From: G013214665 sp964649815
GTDB taxonomy: Bacteria > Pseudomonadota > Alphaproteobacteria > Rhodobacterales > Rhodobacteraceae
DNA length: 64,000 nucleotides
NCBI GenBank assembly: GCA_964649815.1
Contig: CAZYQC010000003.1
Location: 1 to 64,000 of the forward strand
Direction of reading: 5' to 3'
Made by a program: the position numbers and the translations under genes. The notes beneath the pieces are model-generated. The model was not told where the DNA came from. It did no database searches and saw only the letters and a program-made list of their open reading frames with translations. Shown piece by piece: positions 16,634 to 25,877 of this stretch. Each line of letters begins with the position of its first letter. Within the stretch, counting starts at the first letter, position 1.

Positions 16634-17866
16634 ATGGCAATTTATGATCGAGTGAAAGGAATCTCACGTCGAGATTTCTTTGGTATTGCAGGTACTTATG
16701 GTCTGAGTTCGACACTGTTGGCCGCGGGCACTTTTGGCGGCGCAATGACAGCTTCGAACCTCGCCAAGGCGGCCGAGTCGACCTATGAAAAGCGTTTCGC
16801 AAAAGAAGCGAAGTTCACGCTGAAGTTTGGCGCAGCCGGTTTTAACCCGCAAAACCTGCTGATCGAGCGTGCTGGCGCTCTGGAATTTGCACGCGATTTG
16901 GAAAGCCGCACAGACGGTGAAATCCGCGTTGAGTTTATCGGCAACAACCAGATCTGTGGTCAGGTCTCCTGCGTTGAGAAAACGCAGCAGGGTATTGTGG
17001 ATATCTATGCGGCATCGACCCAAAACTCGGCTGGCGGCGCGCCATATCTGAACGTTTTGGACTATGCGTATATGTTCCGTAACCGTGCGGACCAGTACCA
17101 TTTCTTGTATTCACCAAAGTCCCAAGCTCTGCTGCGCGAGCCGTATGAGCGTCGCCACGGTCTGAAGTTCCTCTTCAGCCATGCGGAACTGCGCGGCATC
17201 CAGTTGGGTCTGGCTTGGGAAGACAAACCAACCGTGACGTCGGTTGAACAGCTCTTTGGCACCAAAAACCGCGTAACAGGCACTCAGCTGGGCCGCATCG
17301 CGATGACAGCGTTGAACTTGAACCCAGTGCCTGTGGCTTGGGAAGAAACGCTCGACGGTCTCAAGCAGGGTCTGATCGACGGTGCCGAGACATGGGCGTC
17401 TGCTGTGGCATATGCGAATATGGCGCCTGTTGTATCGCAGTCTGTTCACCTCAACTTCTTCTGCGGCACAGAGCACACAGCGATGAGCGCAGAGGTCTTT
17501 GACGGCTTGGGCGGCGAATTGCAGGACGCTGTGATGGAATCTGCCTATTGGGCGCAGACGCATGTTCAAGCGGCCAACGAAGCGGCGTTGGTCAAGACCG
17601 TCGGCATGTCTGATCCTCAGCTGCCAGGCACGATCTTTGCTGAAAACAACGTGCGCAACGCATTCTTGTCCGATGCCGAGCTGAAAAAGGCCGAGGAAAT
17701 GTGCTCGCCCGAGTATCAGCCGCAGCTGTGGGAAGAATGGCGCGAGCGGATCAACGGCTGGCAGGGTGGCGCAGACACCTATCAAGAGATCTACGACGAA
17801 GTGCGTACGATCCCAGCAGATACGCTGCCAGAAAACGTCGAGCCACGTCGTTGGTGGAAAGCGTAA
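16634..17866 (+). CDS. TRAP transporter solute-binding protein (DctP family), Tat-exported
   Basis: 410-residue periplasmic receptor of a TRAP importer. Twin-arginine signal SRRDFFGIAG at residues about 11-20 with a hydrophobic stretch to about 45. DctP features include KFGAAGF at the first strand and the central helix region with LGRIAMTAL. GGGAGG lies about seven bases before the ATG at 16634. It is followed by the Q and M membrane subunits, giving the standard P-Q-M order. TRAP systems usually take organic anions; the neighbouring enzymes suggest a methylated or amine-bearing carboxylate, which is inference. Confidence 0.9.
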   Translation: MAIYDRVKGISRRDFFGIAGTYGLSSTLLAAGTFGGAMTASNLAKAAESTYEKRFAKEAKFTLKFGAAGFNPQNLLIERAGALEFARDLESRTDGEIRVEFIGNNQICGQVSCVEKTQQGIVDIYAASTQNSAGGAPYLNVLDYAYMFRNRADQYHFLYSPKSQALLREPYERRHGLKFLFSHAELRGIQLGLAWEDKPTVTSVEQLFGTKNRVTGTQLGRIAMTALNLNPVPVAWEETLDGLKQGLIDGAETWASAVAYANMAPVVSQSVHLNFFCGTEHTAMSAEVFDGLGGELQDAVMESAYWAQTHVQAANEAALVKTVGMSDPQLPGTIFAENNVRNAFLSDAELKKAEEMCSPEYQPQLWEEWRERINGWQGGADTYQEIYDEVRTIPADTLPENVEPRRWWKA

Positions 17867-17974
17867 TCTCCGTTTAACGGAAATGGCCGGCGCCCGTGTT
17901 GGCGCCGGCTACTTTGCCTCAGAGCGTGAAAAGCGCCAGATTGGGCAAAAATAGCCAAAAGGGAGGGGCGCCAG

Positions 17975-18820
17975 ATGTCAATCTGGGCTGATATGTCGAC
18001 CATCGTTTCGGCGACGGTGAGTGGCGACATCAATTTCAAAGTCGTAAAAGCCTATCGATCAGATGCCGCTTGGTTCGTCTTCGGACCGCTGACATTGATT
18101 GGCGCCGTTCTCTTTTACTATCGGGAGCGTTTGGCCGTCGCGTTGGAAAACCGGCTGGGTCATTCCGCGACCCGATTTACCCATCCGATCATTGCTGCTG
18201 TGTTGGCCATCGGGCTGACGGCGGCCTTTCTCGACCCTGTCGCCGACGTGCTCAAGGCGGCCACGGGGGATAACTTGCGCGCCTTGGTCGTGTTCTTGCC
18301 GGTGTTGCTGATCTTGCTGGAACGAACACCGGAGCGGACCATCGTTGTTTATTGCTACATCATCATGGCGGTCATTATCTTTGTCGGCGTGATCCAGCGT
18401 TTTGTCTTTTCCGTGCAGGTGCCTTGGTCCACGACGATCCCGCCGTTGCTCTTTATGATCATGGCTTGGTACGGATGCGCGCTGAACATCCGTTTGCGCA
18501 CGCATCTCAGCTTTTCTGAATTCCGCACCAAGTTCGGACGTGGCGGGCAGTTGTTTTGGCTGACGTTCGACAATGTTCTCTGGCTGGTCTTCTGCGTCAT
18601 CGTTGTGACAACAACTGCGCGCGTCGCCGTTAACACATACGACAATTTCGCCATCGTTTTGGGAACTGACGACATCATGCGCTGGTGGTTCATCGTGACG
18701 ATGCCCGTCTGCTTCATCCTGCTGGCCACGCGCGCCATCGAAAACATGATCGAAGACTTTGGTAAGTACCGCAGCGGTGCGCCCATGATTGAACAAGCTG
18801 TCATCGGGGGGGATACATAA
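17975..18820 (+). CDS. TRAP transporter small permease (DctQ) with extra N-terminal helices
   Basis: 281 residues, against about 160-200 for ordinary DctQ. The last four helices (from about residue 115) form the DctQ domain. Before it are about three additional hydrophobic segments (residues about 32-50, 70-90 and 92-110). AGGGAGG stands about ten bases before the ATG. Its stop overlaps the dctM start by one base (TAATG). Confidence 0.87.
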   Translation: MSIWADMSTIVSATVSGDINFKVVKAYRSDAAWFVFGPLTLIGAVLFYYRERLAVALENRLGHSATRFTHPIIAAVLAIGLTAAFLDPVADVLKAATGDNLRALVVFLPVLLILLERTPERTIVVYCYIIMAVIIFVGVIQRFVFSVQVPWSTTIPPLLFMIMAWYGCALNIRLRTHLSFSEFRTKFGRGGQLFWLTFDNVLWLVFCVIVVTTTARVAVNTYDNFAIVLGTDDIMRWWFIVTMPVCFILLATRAIENMIEDFGKYRSGAPMIEQAVIGGDT

Positions 18821-20178
18821 TGTCTGACGGTACGTGGATTACACTGATCTCACTGGCGGTGACGTTCCTCTTTATGATGGGAACACCCGTTCTGTTGATC
18901 ATCTTCTATTGGGTGATCGGATGCAGCTTTGTGCTGGATCTGACGCTGGACAACACCGGAGCCGAGCTTTTGAACGTGTTCAAAGACGGCTTTGCGCTGA
19001 TGGCCATGCCTCTCTTTATTCTGACCGGTGACTTGATCAACAAATCCGGTATTGCCAAACGATTGTCCGATTTTGCCTATGCCTGCCTTGGGTGGCTGCG
19101 CGGCGGTCTGGCGATGGCGTCGCTGGGGGCCTGTGGTCTGTTTGCGGCGATCTCTGGTTCGAACTCGGCCACAACCGCGACCATCGGTTCGATGCTTCAT
19201 CCCGAGATGGTCAAAGGCGGATATGACGAACGCTTTTCTGCAGCGACCGCTGCGGCTGGCGGAACGGTTGGTATCATCATCCCGCCGTCCATCATCTTCA
19301 TCGTCTACGGCTTTTTGATGAACCTGCCGATTTCGGATTTGTTCATCGCCGGCATCATTCCTGGCTCTCTCATGGTTTTGGCCATGATGGTCGCCTGTTT
19401 CGTCGTGTGCTCGATCAACGGCTGGGGCTATATCATCGCTCTGTCGTTTTCGCGGGTCTTCAAAACCGGGATCGGCGCATGGCTCGGCTTTTTCGCCATC
19501 GGCCTTGTGCTTTGGGGCATTTACACCGGCAAGTTCTCTCCAACCGAAGCGGCGGGGGTAACGGTTGGGTTCTGTATCATCGTTGGCATGCTGAGCTTTC
19601 CGCTGAACAAAGTCATGGGAACCAGTGCGGACACGCCGATCGAGGACAAGTCGGTGTCGTCCATGTTCGTGGTCGAAGGCTTCACGCTGCGAGAAATCCC
19701 ATCCATCGTTGTGCGCTCTGCGCAGATCTCTGGCATCCTCGCCCCGTTGATCGCGGTTTCGGTGGTGATGCAGCAGATCCTGTCGCTTTTGGGTGCACAG
19801 GAGGTCATCGGCAACTTCGTCACGTCAATGGGCGGGTATTATCCGGTTCTGTTTACGTCGATGTTGATGGTCTTTGTTGCGGGCATGATCCTCGAATCTT
19901 TGCCGGTCACGATTATTCTCGCTCCGATCTTGGCGCCAATCGCGGCCAGTGTCGGTGTTGATCCTGTGCACTTCTCGGTCATCTTCCTGGTCGGTGCATC
20001 CATTGGGTTCATTACGCCACCCTACGGTCTGAACCTGTACGTCGCCTCTGGCGTCACGGGCGTGCCGTACTTCAAACTGCTTAGGTACTCGACGATGTAT
20101 CTATTTTCTCTGCTGGCGGTTTGGATTTTGGTGGCGCTCACCCCTGATTTGGCGCTAACTCTACTGCCTAATCGGTAA
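18820..20178 (+). CDS. TRAP transporter large permease (DctM)
   Basis: 452-residue, roughly twelve-helix elevator-type permease. Family marks include the FALMAMPLFILTGDL segment, GSNSATTATIGSM, and GTVGIIIPPSIIFIVYG. It shares one base with the dctQ stop. It moves the solute delivered by the DctP protein using the sodium gradient. Confidence 0.95.
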   Translation: MSDGTWITLISLAVTFLFMMGTPVLLIIFYWVIGCSFVLDLTLDNTGAELLNVFKDGFALMAMPLFILTGDLINKSGIAKRLSDFAYACLGWLRGGLAMASLGACGLFAAISGSNSATTATIGSMLHPEMVKGGYDERFSAATAAAGGTVGIIIPPSIIFIVYGFLMNLPISDLFIAGIIPGSLMVLAMMVACFVVCSINGWGYIIALSFSRVFKTGIGAWLGFFAIGLVLWGIYTGKFSPTEAAGVTVGFCIIVGMLSFPLNKVMGTSADTPIEDKSVSSMFVVEGFTLREIPSIVVRSAQISGILAPLIAVSVVMQQILSLLGAQEVIGNFVTSMGGYYPVLFTSMLMVFVAGMILESLPVTIILAPILAPIAASVGVDPVHFSVIFLVGASIGFITPPYGLNLYVASGVTGVPYFKLLRYSTMYLFSLLAVWILVALTPDLALTLLPNR

Positions 20179-20191
20179 TTGAAACGTACGA

Positions 20192-20971
20192 ATGCCAGAC
20201 ACAGGCCCACCCCATACGGAAGCTCAAATTCCGACCAACCTGCGCCTGCTTCTTATCCTTGAAGAAGTAGCGCGTCAGGGGGTGGCGGTGAAGCCGATGG
20301 CATTGGTCGAATTGTTGGGCCTTCCCAAGCCCACAGTGCATCGTCTGCTGCAAACTGCAGAAGCCGAAGGGTTCCTGCAACGCGACCTGGACGGGCGCTC
20401 TTATGGTCCAGGTCCACGCTTGCGGGCCTTGTCCGTCAACACAATGTCGTCCGAACGTTTGCGAACAGCGCGCATGACCATTATGCGCCGGGTCGCTGAC
20501 GAGATTGGCGAGACGTGCAACCTGTCGACGCCCGATCGCGAAGGCATGACCTATCTCGACCGGGTCGAGACAAAATGGCCTCTGCGCATCCAGTTGCCAA
20601 TCGGATCGCAGGTGCCGTTTCACTGCACCGCCAGTGGAAAGATGTATCTGTCGACCCTGCGAACGAACGTCCGCGATACCGTGATCGCTGCGCGCCCCCT
20701 GGAGGAACGCACAGAAAAGACGTTGACCCATCCCGCCGAGTTGAAAGCCGAGCTCGAAGTCACAGCGAGCCGGGGCTATGCGCTTGACCATGAAGAATTC
20801 ATGCCCGGCATGATCGCAATCGCAGTGCCCGTGAATGACCTGCAGGGCCGGTTGATGGCGACGCTGTCGATCCACGCACCGCTCATGCGGTGCTCTTCGC
20901 AGGATCTTATCGGGTACTTGCCCGTCTTGCGTGACGGGGCGCAGGCCTTAACCGAACTTCAAAGCCAGTAA
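20192..20971 (+). CDS. IclR-family transcriptional regulator
   Basis: 259 residues: winged helix at about 15-75 (ILEEVARQG... LPKPTVHRLLQT) and an IclR effector domain at about 90-255 (FHCTASGKMYLS, RGYALDHEEFMPGMIAIAVPV). It starts 13 bp after dctM, so it belongs to the transporter operon and probably senses the imported solute or a breakdown product. Confidence 0.93.
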   Translation: MPDTGPPHTEAQIPTNLRLLLILEEVARQGVAVKPMALVELLGLPKPTVHRLLQTAEAEGFLQRDLDGRSYGPGPRLRALSVNTMSSERLRTARMTIMRRVADEIGETCNLSTPDREGMTYLDRVETKWPLRIQLPIGSQVPFHCTASGKMYLSTLRTNVRDTVIAARPLEERTEKTLTHPAELKAELEVTASRGYALDHEEFMPGMIAIAVPVNDLQGRLMATLSIHAPLMRCSSQDLIGYLPVLRDGAQALTELQSQ

Positions 20972-21021
20972 TCCGACCCTCTGGTTCTGCCAGCGGGGGA
21001 AGTCTTTGTACTGGCAAAATG

Positions 21022-21047
21022 TGTACAAAGTGTATACACGGCGTACA
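21022..21047. promoter_or_regulatory. GntR-type operator just upstream of the gntR-family start
   Basis: Two overlapping-style palindromes, TGTACA at 21022-21027 and the perfect GTGTATACAC at 21030-21039, plus a further GTACA at 21043-21047, directly before the ATG at 21050. FadR/FCD-type GntR proteins commonly bind TGTATACA-like sites, so autoregulation is likely. Confidence 0.55.
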
Positions 21048-21049
21048 TC

Positions 21050-21754
21050 ATGCCACGATTCTCAAAAGATGATTGTTATCGCGACCTCGAACATCGGATC
21101 CTAACGACCGAGTTGCAGCCCGGTTCGGATTTGGACGAAGCCTCGCTTGCGGCGCAGTACGGCATTTCACGCACACCGCTCCGCGAGGTGCTGCAAAGGC
21201 TGGCAGGTGCAGGATATGTCCAAACCGCCGAACATCGCGGCGCAAAGGTTGCGTCGATGGATATTCAGACCATGCGGACATTCTTTCAGACCGCACCGAT
21301 GATCTATGCCAATATCGCCCGCTTGGCCGCGGAAAACCGAACGACCGCTCAACTGGATGCGCTGAAAGCGTCGCAACGGTCATTCGCAAAAGCGACTGCG
21401 GACAACCACGCGGGCGCGGCGGCGCTGGCCAACCACACCTTTCACGCAGAAATCGGGCGGATGGCGCAGAATTCGTATCTTGTCGCATCGCTCAAGCGCT
21501 TGCTGATCGACCACACGCGCCTAAGCCAGACCTTCTATCGCCCACAATCGCCCTCGGAAAAGGTGCGTATTCTCAAGGCGGTGGACCAGCACGACGCAAT
21601 GATCGCCGCGATCGAGGCCCGCGAAAGCGCCTTGGTCATCGACCTAACCCTCCAGCACTGGGACTTGTCGCGCGACCAGATGGAACGCTTCGTCCGACCC
21701 GATCCACTTCCTGTGGACGTGATTAACCTAAAGGATCACCTCGATGCAGTTTGA
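21050..21754 (+). CDS. GntR-family regulator, FCD (FadR-C) subfamily
   Basis: 234 residues. Wing helix-turn-helix at about 10-70 (ISRTPLREVLQRLAGAGYV). The FCD effector domain at about 85-215 keeps its metal ligands in NHTFHAEI, DQHDAMIAAI and LQHWDLSR. Its stop overlaps the DHDPS-family gene by 11 bases, so the two are coupled. It probably controls the lyase/dehydrogenase part of the island. Confidence 0.92.
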   Translation: MPRFSKDDCYRDLEHRILTTELQPGSDLDEASLAAQYGISRTPLREVLQRLAGAGYVQTAEHRGAKVASMDIQTMRTFFQTAPMIYANIARLAAENRTTAQLDALKASQRSFAKATADNHAGAAALANHTFHAEIGRMAQNSYLVASLKRLLIDHTRLSQTFYRPQSPSEKVRILKAVDQHDAMIAAIEARESALVIDLTLQHWDLSRDQMERFVRPDPLPVDVINLKDHLDAV

Positions 21755-22661
21755 AGGCATCTACACGCCCCTCGTGACCCCGTATTTTGACGACTTCACG
21801 CTCAACGAAGACGCGCTTGGCCAAACTGTCGAGCATCTCATTGGCGCCGGCGTTCACGGGATCATCGTTGCCGGTACGACGGGCGAATATTATGCGCAAT
21901 CGATGGACGAGCGCGTCGATATGATGACGCGGGTCAAGACATTGATCGATGGGCGCATTCCTTTGATCGTCGGAACCGGTGCCATCAGAACCGAAGACTC
22001 GGTGGCGTATGCCGAGGCCGCCAAGGCCGCAGGCGCGGACGCGCTATTGATTGCCACGCCGCCCTATGCCTACCCAACGGGCCGCGAGATCGCTTTGCAC
22101 GCGCTTGCCGTTGACCGCGCGGCGAACCTGCCGGTGATGCTTTACAATTACCCAGGCCGGATGAGCGTGAATATGGACGAGGAATGTCTCGACCGATTGG
22201 GCCGCTCTCCGAATTTTTGCGCAATCAAAGAGAGCTCAGGCGACCCCAATCGCCTGCACATGTTGGCGCGCGATTATCCTCACATCGCGCTGTCGTGCGG
22301 CATGGATGATCAGGCGCTAGAGTTTTTTGCTTGGGGCGCGCGGTCTTGGGTCTGCGCGGGCTCAAACTTTGCACCCGAGGCGCATATCGCACTCTACCGC
22401 GCCTGCGCCATCGAAGGCGATTTTACCAAGGGGCGGGCCATCATGTCTGCGATGATGCCGCTGATGCGCGTGCTCGAACAGGGCGGAAAGTTCATCCAAT
22501 GCATCAAACATGGCCTGAGCTTGCGCGGGATCGACGCTGGCCCGCCACGCAAACCTCTGCAACCGCTGAACAAGGATGACAAGCGCGCGCTCGAAGACGT
22601 TATCCGCACAATGAACACAGCCATAGCTGCAATAGAGAGCAATCACCCGACGCGCGGCTGA
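21744..22661 (+). CDS. Dihydrodipicolinate synthase / N-acetylneuraminate lyase superfamily aldolase
   Basis: 305-residue TIM-barrel class I aldolase. GTTGE at 44-48, catalytic Tyr134 and Arg139 in LYNYPGR, and Schiff-base Lys162 in AIKESSGD are all present. Its location inside a catabolic island, not a lysine locus, points to a degradative lyase or a dehydratase/deaminase comparable to KDG or hydroxyproline-pathway enzymes. The exact substrate is unknown. Confidence 0.9.
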   Translation: MQFEGIYTPLVTPYFDDFTLNEDALGQTVEHLIGAGVHGIIVAGTTGEYYAQSMDERVDMMTRVKTLIDGRIPLIVGTGAIRTEDSVAYAEAAKAAGADALLIATPPYAYPTGREIALHALAVDRAANLPVMLYNYPGRMSVNMDEECLDRLGRSPNFCAIKESSGDPNRLHMLARDYPHIALSCGMDDQALEFFAWGARSWVCAGSNFAPEAHIALYRACAIEGDFTKGRAIMSAMMPLMRVLEQGGKFIQCIKHGLSLRGIDAGPPRKPLQPLNKDDKRALEDVIRTMNTAIAAIESNHPTRG

Positions 22662-22728
22662 TCGAAACGGCGCGCAGACGAGACATGATCGGATTTGACC
22701 CGCGACGGGATCGAGAAAGGAAAATGGG

Positions 22729-24219
22729 ATGAGCGATTTGCTGACACGGGCCGAATATGCCGCCATCGCCGCAGACTTGGATCTGCCCAAGACACCCTTT
22801 GTGGATGGCAAGTTTCGCAAAGGCAGCGGTGCGCCAATGGACACGGTGAACCCCGCGACCGGTGCGGTGCTGGCCACGATCTCCACCGCAGGCCCGGATG
22901 ACGTATCCTTTGCGGTTGAAAAGGCGCGCGAGGCCTTTGATCAAGGTCATTGGTCCAAGGCGCACCCGTCAGAGCGCAAAGACGTTCTGATCAAGCTGTG
23001 CAAATACATCACGCGACGCAAGCGCGAGCTTGCCGTTATGGAGAGCTTGGAAAGCGGCAAACCGATCCGCGATTGCGAAGAGATTGATATCCCAGAGACC
23101 ATCCATTGTTTGAAATGGCATGCTGAGGCCATCGACAAGATCTATGATCAGGTCGGGCCATCAGGTGATGACGCCATCTCGATGATCCTGCGGGAACCGG
23201 TCGGCGTTGTTGCGGCCATTTTGCCGTGGAACTTCCCCATGATGATGCTGGCCTGGAAGATTGGCCCGGCCTTGGCTGCTGGATGCTCGGTCATCGTCAA
23301 ACCGGCTGAGCAAACATCGATGACGGCCCTGCGTATTGCCGAGCTGGCGCATATGGCGGGCGTGCCGCGTGGCGTGCTTCAGGTTTTGCCGGGTGACGGC
23401 CCCTCTGTGGGCGAGCCTTTGGGTCGGCACGAGGATATCGACCTTGTCACGTTCACCGGCTCGACCGAGACCGGACGTCGGTTTTTGAAGTACTCGGCAG
23501 AGTCCAACCTCAAAGAGGTTGTTCTGGAATGCGGCGGCAAAAACCCTGCGGTTGTTCTGTCGGATGCCGAAAATTTGGATCATGTGGCCGAGCATGTCGT
23601 GAATGCGGCGTTCTGGAATGCAGGCCAAAACTGCTCGGCCGCGTCTCGGCTGATCGTTCATAAAGACGTCAAAGCAGAGTTGATGGCGCGGATCACGGCC
23701 CGCGTCCGCGATTGGAAAGTGGGCGATCCGCTGGATCCGGCCCATCACATCGGCGCGTTGATCGATGCAGAGCATGCCGCCAAGGTGGGCGGGTATTTGT
23801 CGGGCACAGCCCTTGTCGGGGGCACCCAGGACGGTGCCTATGTCCAACCCACCATCTACGAATGCTCGGCCAAGGATGCCAAAGCCCGCGAAGAGATTTT
23901 CGGCCCGATCCTGAGTGTTATCGAAGTTGCCACGGACGACGAGGCAATCGCGGCCGCAAATGACACGGAATACGGCCTAGCGGCCTCTGTCTTCACGGCT
24001 CATACGCGAAAAGCCATGCGCGCAGCGCGTGAAATCAAAGCGGGCACGGTGACGGTCAATTGCTACGGCGAAGGCGACATATCCACGCCCTTTGGTGGCT
24101 ACAAACGGTCAGGCTTTGGCGGGCGGGACAACGGTCTGCACGCACATGACCAATATACCGAGGTCAAAACCATCTGGATCGACCTGACCGACCCCAAAGA
24201 CGGAGACAACGTTGGCTAA
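22729..24219 (+). CDS. NAD(P)-dependent aldehyde dehydrogenase
   Basis: 496 residues. Catalytic Cys302 lies in NAGQNCSAASR and general-base Glu267 in LECGGKNP. The cofactor loop is ILPWNFP and FTGSTETGR. Overall it resembles PuuC-type and betaine-aldehyde-type dehydrogenases, which act on amino- or ammonium-bearing aldehydes. It lies 67 bp after the aldolase gene on the same strand. Confidence 0.92.
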   Translation: MSDLLTRAEYAAIAADLDLPKTPFVDGKFRKGSGAPMDTVNPATGAVLATISTAGPDDVSFAVEKAREAFDQGHWSKAHPSERKDVLIKLCKYITRRKRELAVMESLESGKPIRDCEEIDIPETIHCLKWHAEAIDKIYDQVGPSGDDAISMILREPVGVVAAILPWNFPMMMLAWKIGPALAAGCSVIVKPAEQTSMTALRIAELAHMAGVPRGVLQVLPGDGPSVGEPLGRHEDIDLVTFTGSTETGRRFLKYSAESNLKEVVLECGGKNPAVVLSDAENLDHVAEHVVNAAFWNAGQNCSAASRLIVHKDVKAELMARITARVRDWKVGDPLDPAHHIGALIDAEHAAKVGGYLSGTALVGGTQDGAYVQPTIYECSAKDAKAREEIFGPILSVIEVATDDEAIAAANDTEYGLAASVFTAHTRKAMRAAREIKAGTVTVNCYGEGDISTPFGGYKRSGFGGRDNGLHAHDQYTEVKTIWIDLTDPKDGDNVG

Positions 24220-24323
24220 GCGCAAGGGCTCCGCGGTCCGCCACTCGATGTGGCGGCGGTCCAGGCTCTTTGGCTGTTTTCGAGAATTTCCGCCACAAAC
24301 ACTATCGCAAAAGGACGACATGA

Positions 24324-25877
24324 ATGGGCGTTGATGCCGTAGGAACAAGCCGCAGAGGCCGCGGAGCGCGCAAAGCCGCGCGGCAATTGCGCGACGTCAC
24401 CATGCTTCCGGCGCTGAAACGTCAGTTGCCTTTGACCGAGCCCATGACGCAGGAGCAAATCGAAAAGATTGATGCCGCCTCGATGGACATTCTGGAAAAC
24501 GTGGGTGTCGTTTTCCGTGATCCCATCGCAATTGCCGATTGGAAAGCCGCAGGCGCCGATGTGCGTGAAGATGACCGCGTGCATTTGGATCGCGGCTTGG
24601 TCCGGGAATTGATTGCAACGATCCCCGAGACGTTCACCTATCACGCCCGAAACCCGGCGAATAACCTCCCCTTTGGTCAAGACCACGCGATCTTTGTTCC
24701 AATGACCGGCGCGCCGTTTTTGCGCGACCTGGACGATGTGCGGCGTAACCCGACGCTTGAGGATCTCGCGAATTTCCACAAGCTCAGCCATATGCTGCCT
24801 GCGTTGCATTCCTCGGCCCATCATATTGTCGAGCCCTATGATCATCCGATCAGCCAGCGGCACCTTCGGATCACCTATTCTTCGATGAAGCATTCCGACA
24901 AGACCTTTATGGGCATGACCACGTCGCCCAAGAATGCAGAAGACGTGATCGAGATGGCCGCGATCCTGTTTGGCGATGATTTTATCGACACGCATCCTGT
25001 TGTGACGGGAAATTGCAACGGCAACTCTCCGTTGGTGTGGGACGAAACGATGCTGGGCGCGATGCGCGCCTTTTGCCGCCGCAACCAGCCTGTCTTGTGC
25101 TCGCCTTTTGTTTTGGGAGGCGCCAACACGCCTGCCTCGGTCGCGCCCACCGTCGCGCAGCTGAATGCAGAAGCGCTCAGCGCCTTGGCCTATACGCAGG
25201 TCATCAGCAAAGGGGCGCCAGCGATTTACGGGCATTACTTGTCGACCGTGTCGATGAAGTCTGGCGCGCCAATGGCCGGGACCCCGGAAATCAGCTTGAT
25301 GAACTTTATGATTGGCCAGATGGCGCGGTTCTACAAAGTCCCCTGGCGCACCTCGAACACGCTGGGCGGCGCCAAGACCTTTGACGCGCAATCCGGTTAT
25401 GAAAGTGCTACCACGCTGATGGCCGTGGTCATGGCAGGTGCAAACTATGTCTGGCATTCGGCAGGTTGGAACGAGGCTGGCATGCATTGTTCGATGGCCA
25501 AGTTTGTTGTCGACGCCGAGCAATGTGCGATGGCCTACCGCATGGCCGAAGGCGTCCGGTGGGACGACTTTGACGAAGCCATTTCGGCTGTGTCCGACAT
25601 TGGCCCAGGCGGTCACTACCTGGGGCATCCGCATACTCTGGAAAACTTCCAGCGCGCCTTTTTCATGCCCGAGCTCTTTGACAACAACTCGATCGAGCAA
25701 TGGCAGGCCGAAGGTGGCGTTGAGATCAACGACCGCGCCCTGGCGCACGTGCGTACCATGCTGGGCGAATATGAAGAGCCCAAGCTGGATGCAGGCGTTG
25801 ACGAAGCTTTGCGCGATTACATCGCCCGCCGCGAACGCGAGATCCCTGCAGCAGATGCATTGAACCAGGAATATTGA
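24324..25877 (+). CDS. Trimethylamine methyltransferase (MttB) superfamily protein without pyrrolysine
   Basis: 517-residue TIM-barrel protein of the MttB superfamily. The start of the fold is recognisable (LPLTEPMTQEQIEKIDAAS, DILENVGVVF), as are GNCNGNSPLVWD and AGANYVWHSAGW further on. There is no in-frame amber codon, so it belongs to the non-pyrrolysine group that includes the glycine betaine methyltransferase MtgB. Those enzymes pass a methyl group to a corrinoid protein, but no corrinoid protein or MtgA-like partner lies within the window. AAGGAC stands about eight bases before the ATG. Demethylation of a betaine-like substrate is inferred. Confidence 0.87.
   Translation: MGVDAVGTSRRGRGARKAARQLRDVTMLPALKRQLPLTEPMTQEQIEKIDAASMDILENVGVVFRDPIAIADWKAAGADVREDDRVHLDRGLVRELIATIPETFTYHARNPANNLPFGQDHAIFVPMTGAPFLRDLDDVRRNPTLEDLANFHKLSHMLPALHSSAHHIVEPYDHPISQRHLRITYSSMKHSDKTFMGMTTSPKNAEDVIEMAAILFGDDFIDTHPVVTGNCNGNSPLVWDETMLGAMRAFCRRNQPVLCSPFVLGGANTPASVAPTVAQLNAEALSALAYTQVISKGAPAIYGHYLSTVSMKSGAPMAGTPEISLMNFMIGQMARFYKVPWRTSNTLGGAKTFDAQSGYESATTLMAVVMAGANYVWHSAGWNEAGMHCSMAKFVVDAEQCAMAYRMAEGVRWDDFDEAISAVSDIGPGGHYLGHPHTLENFQRAFFMPELFDNNSIEQWQAEGGVEINDRALAHVRTMLGEYEEPKLDAGVDEALRDYIARREREIPAADALNQEY

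Noticed and set aside
24324..25877. Pyrrolysine in the MttB-like protein
   Set aside because: The frame is uninterrupted by TAG and no pyl genes are seen.
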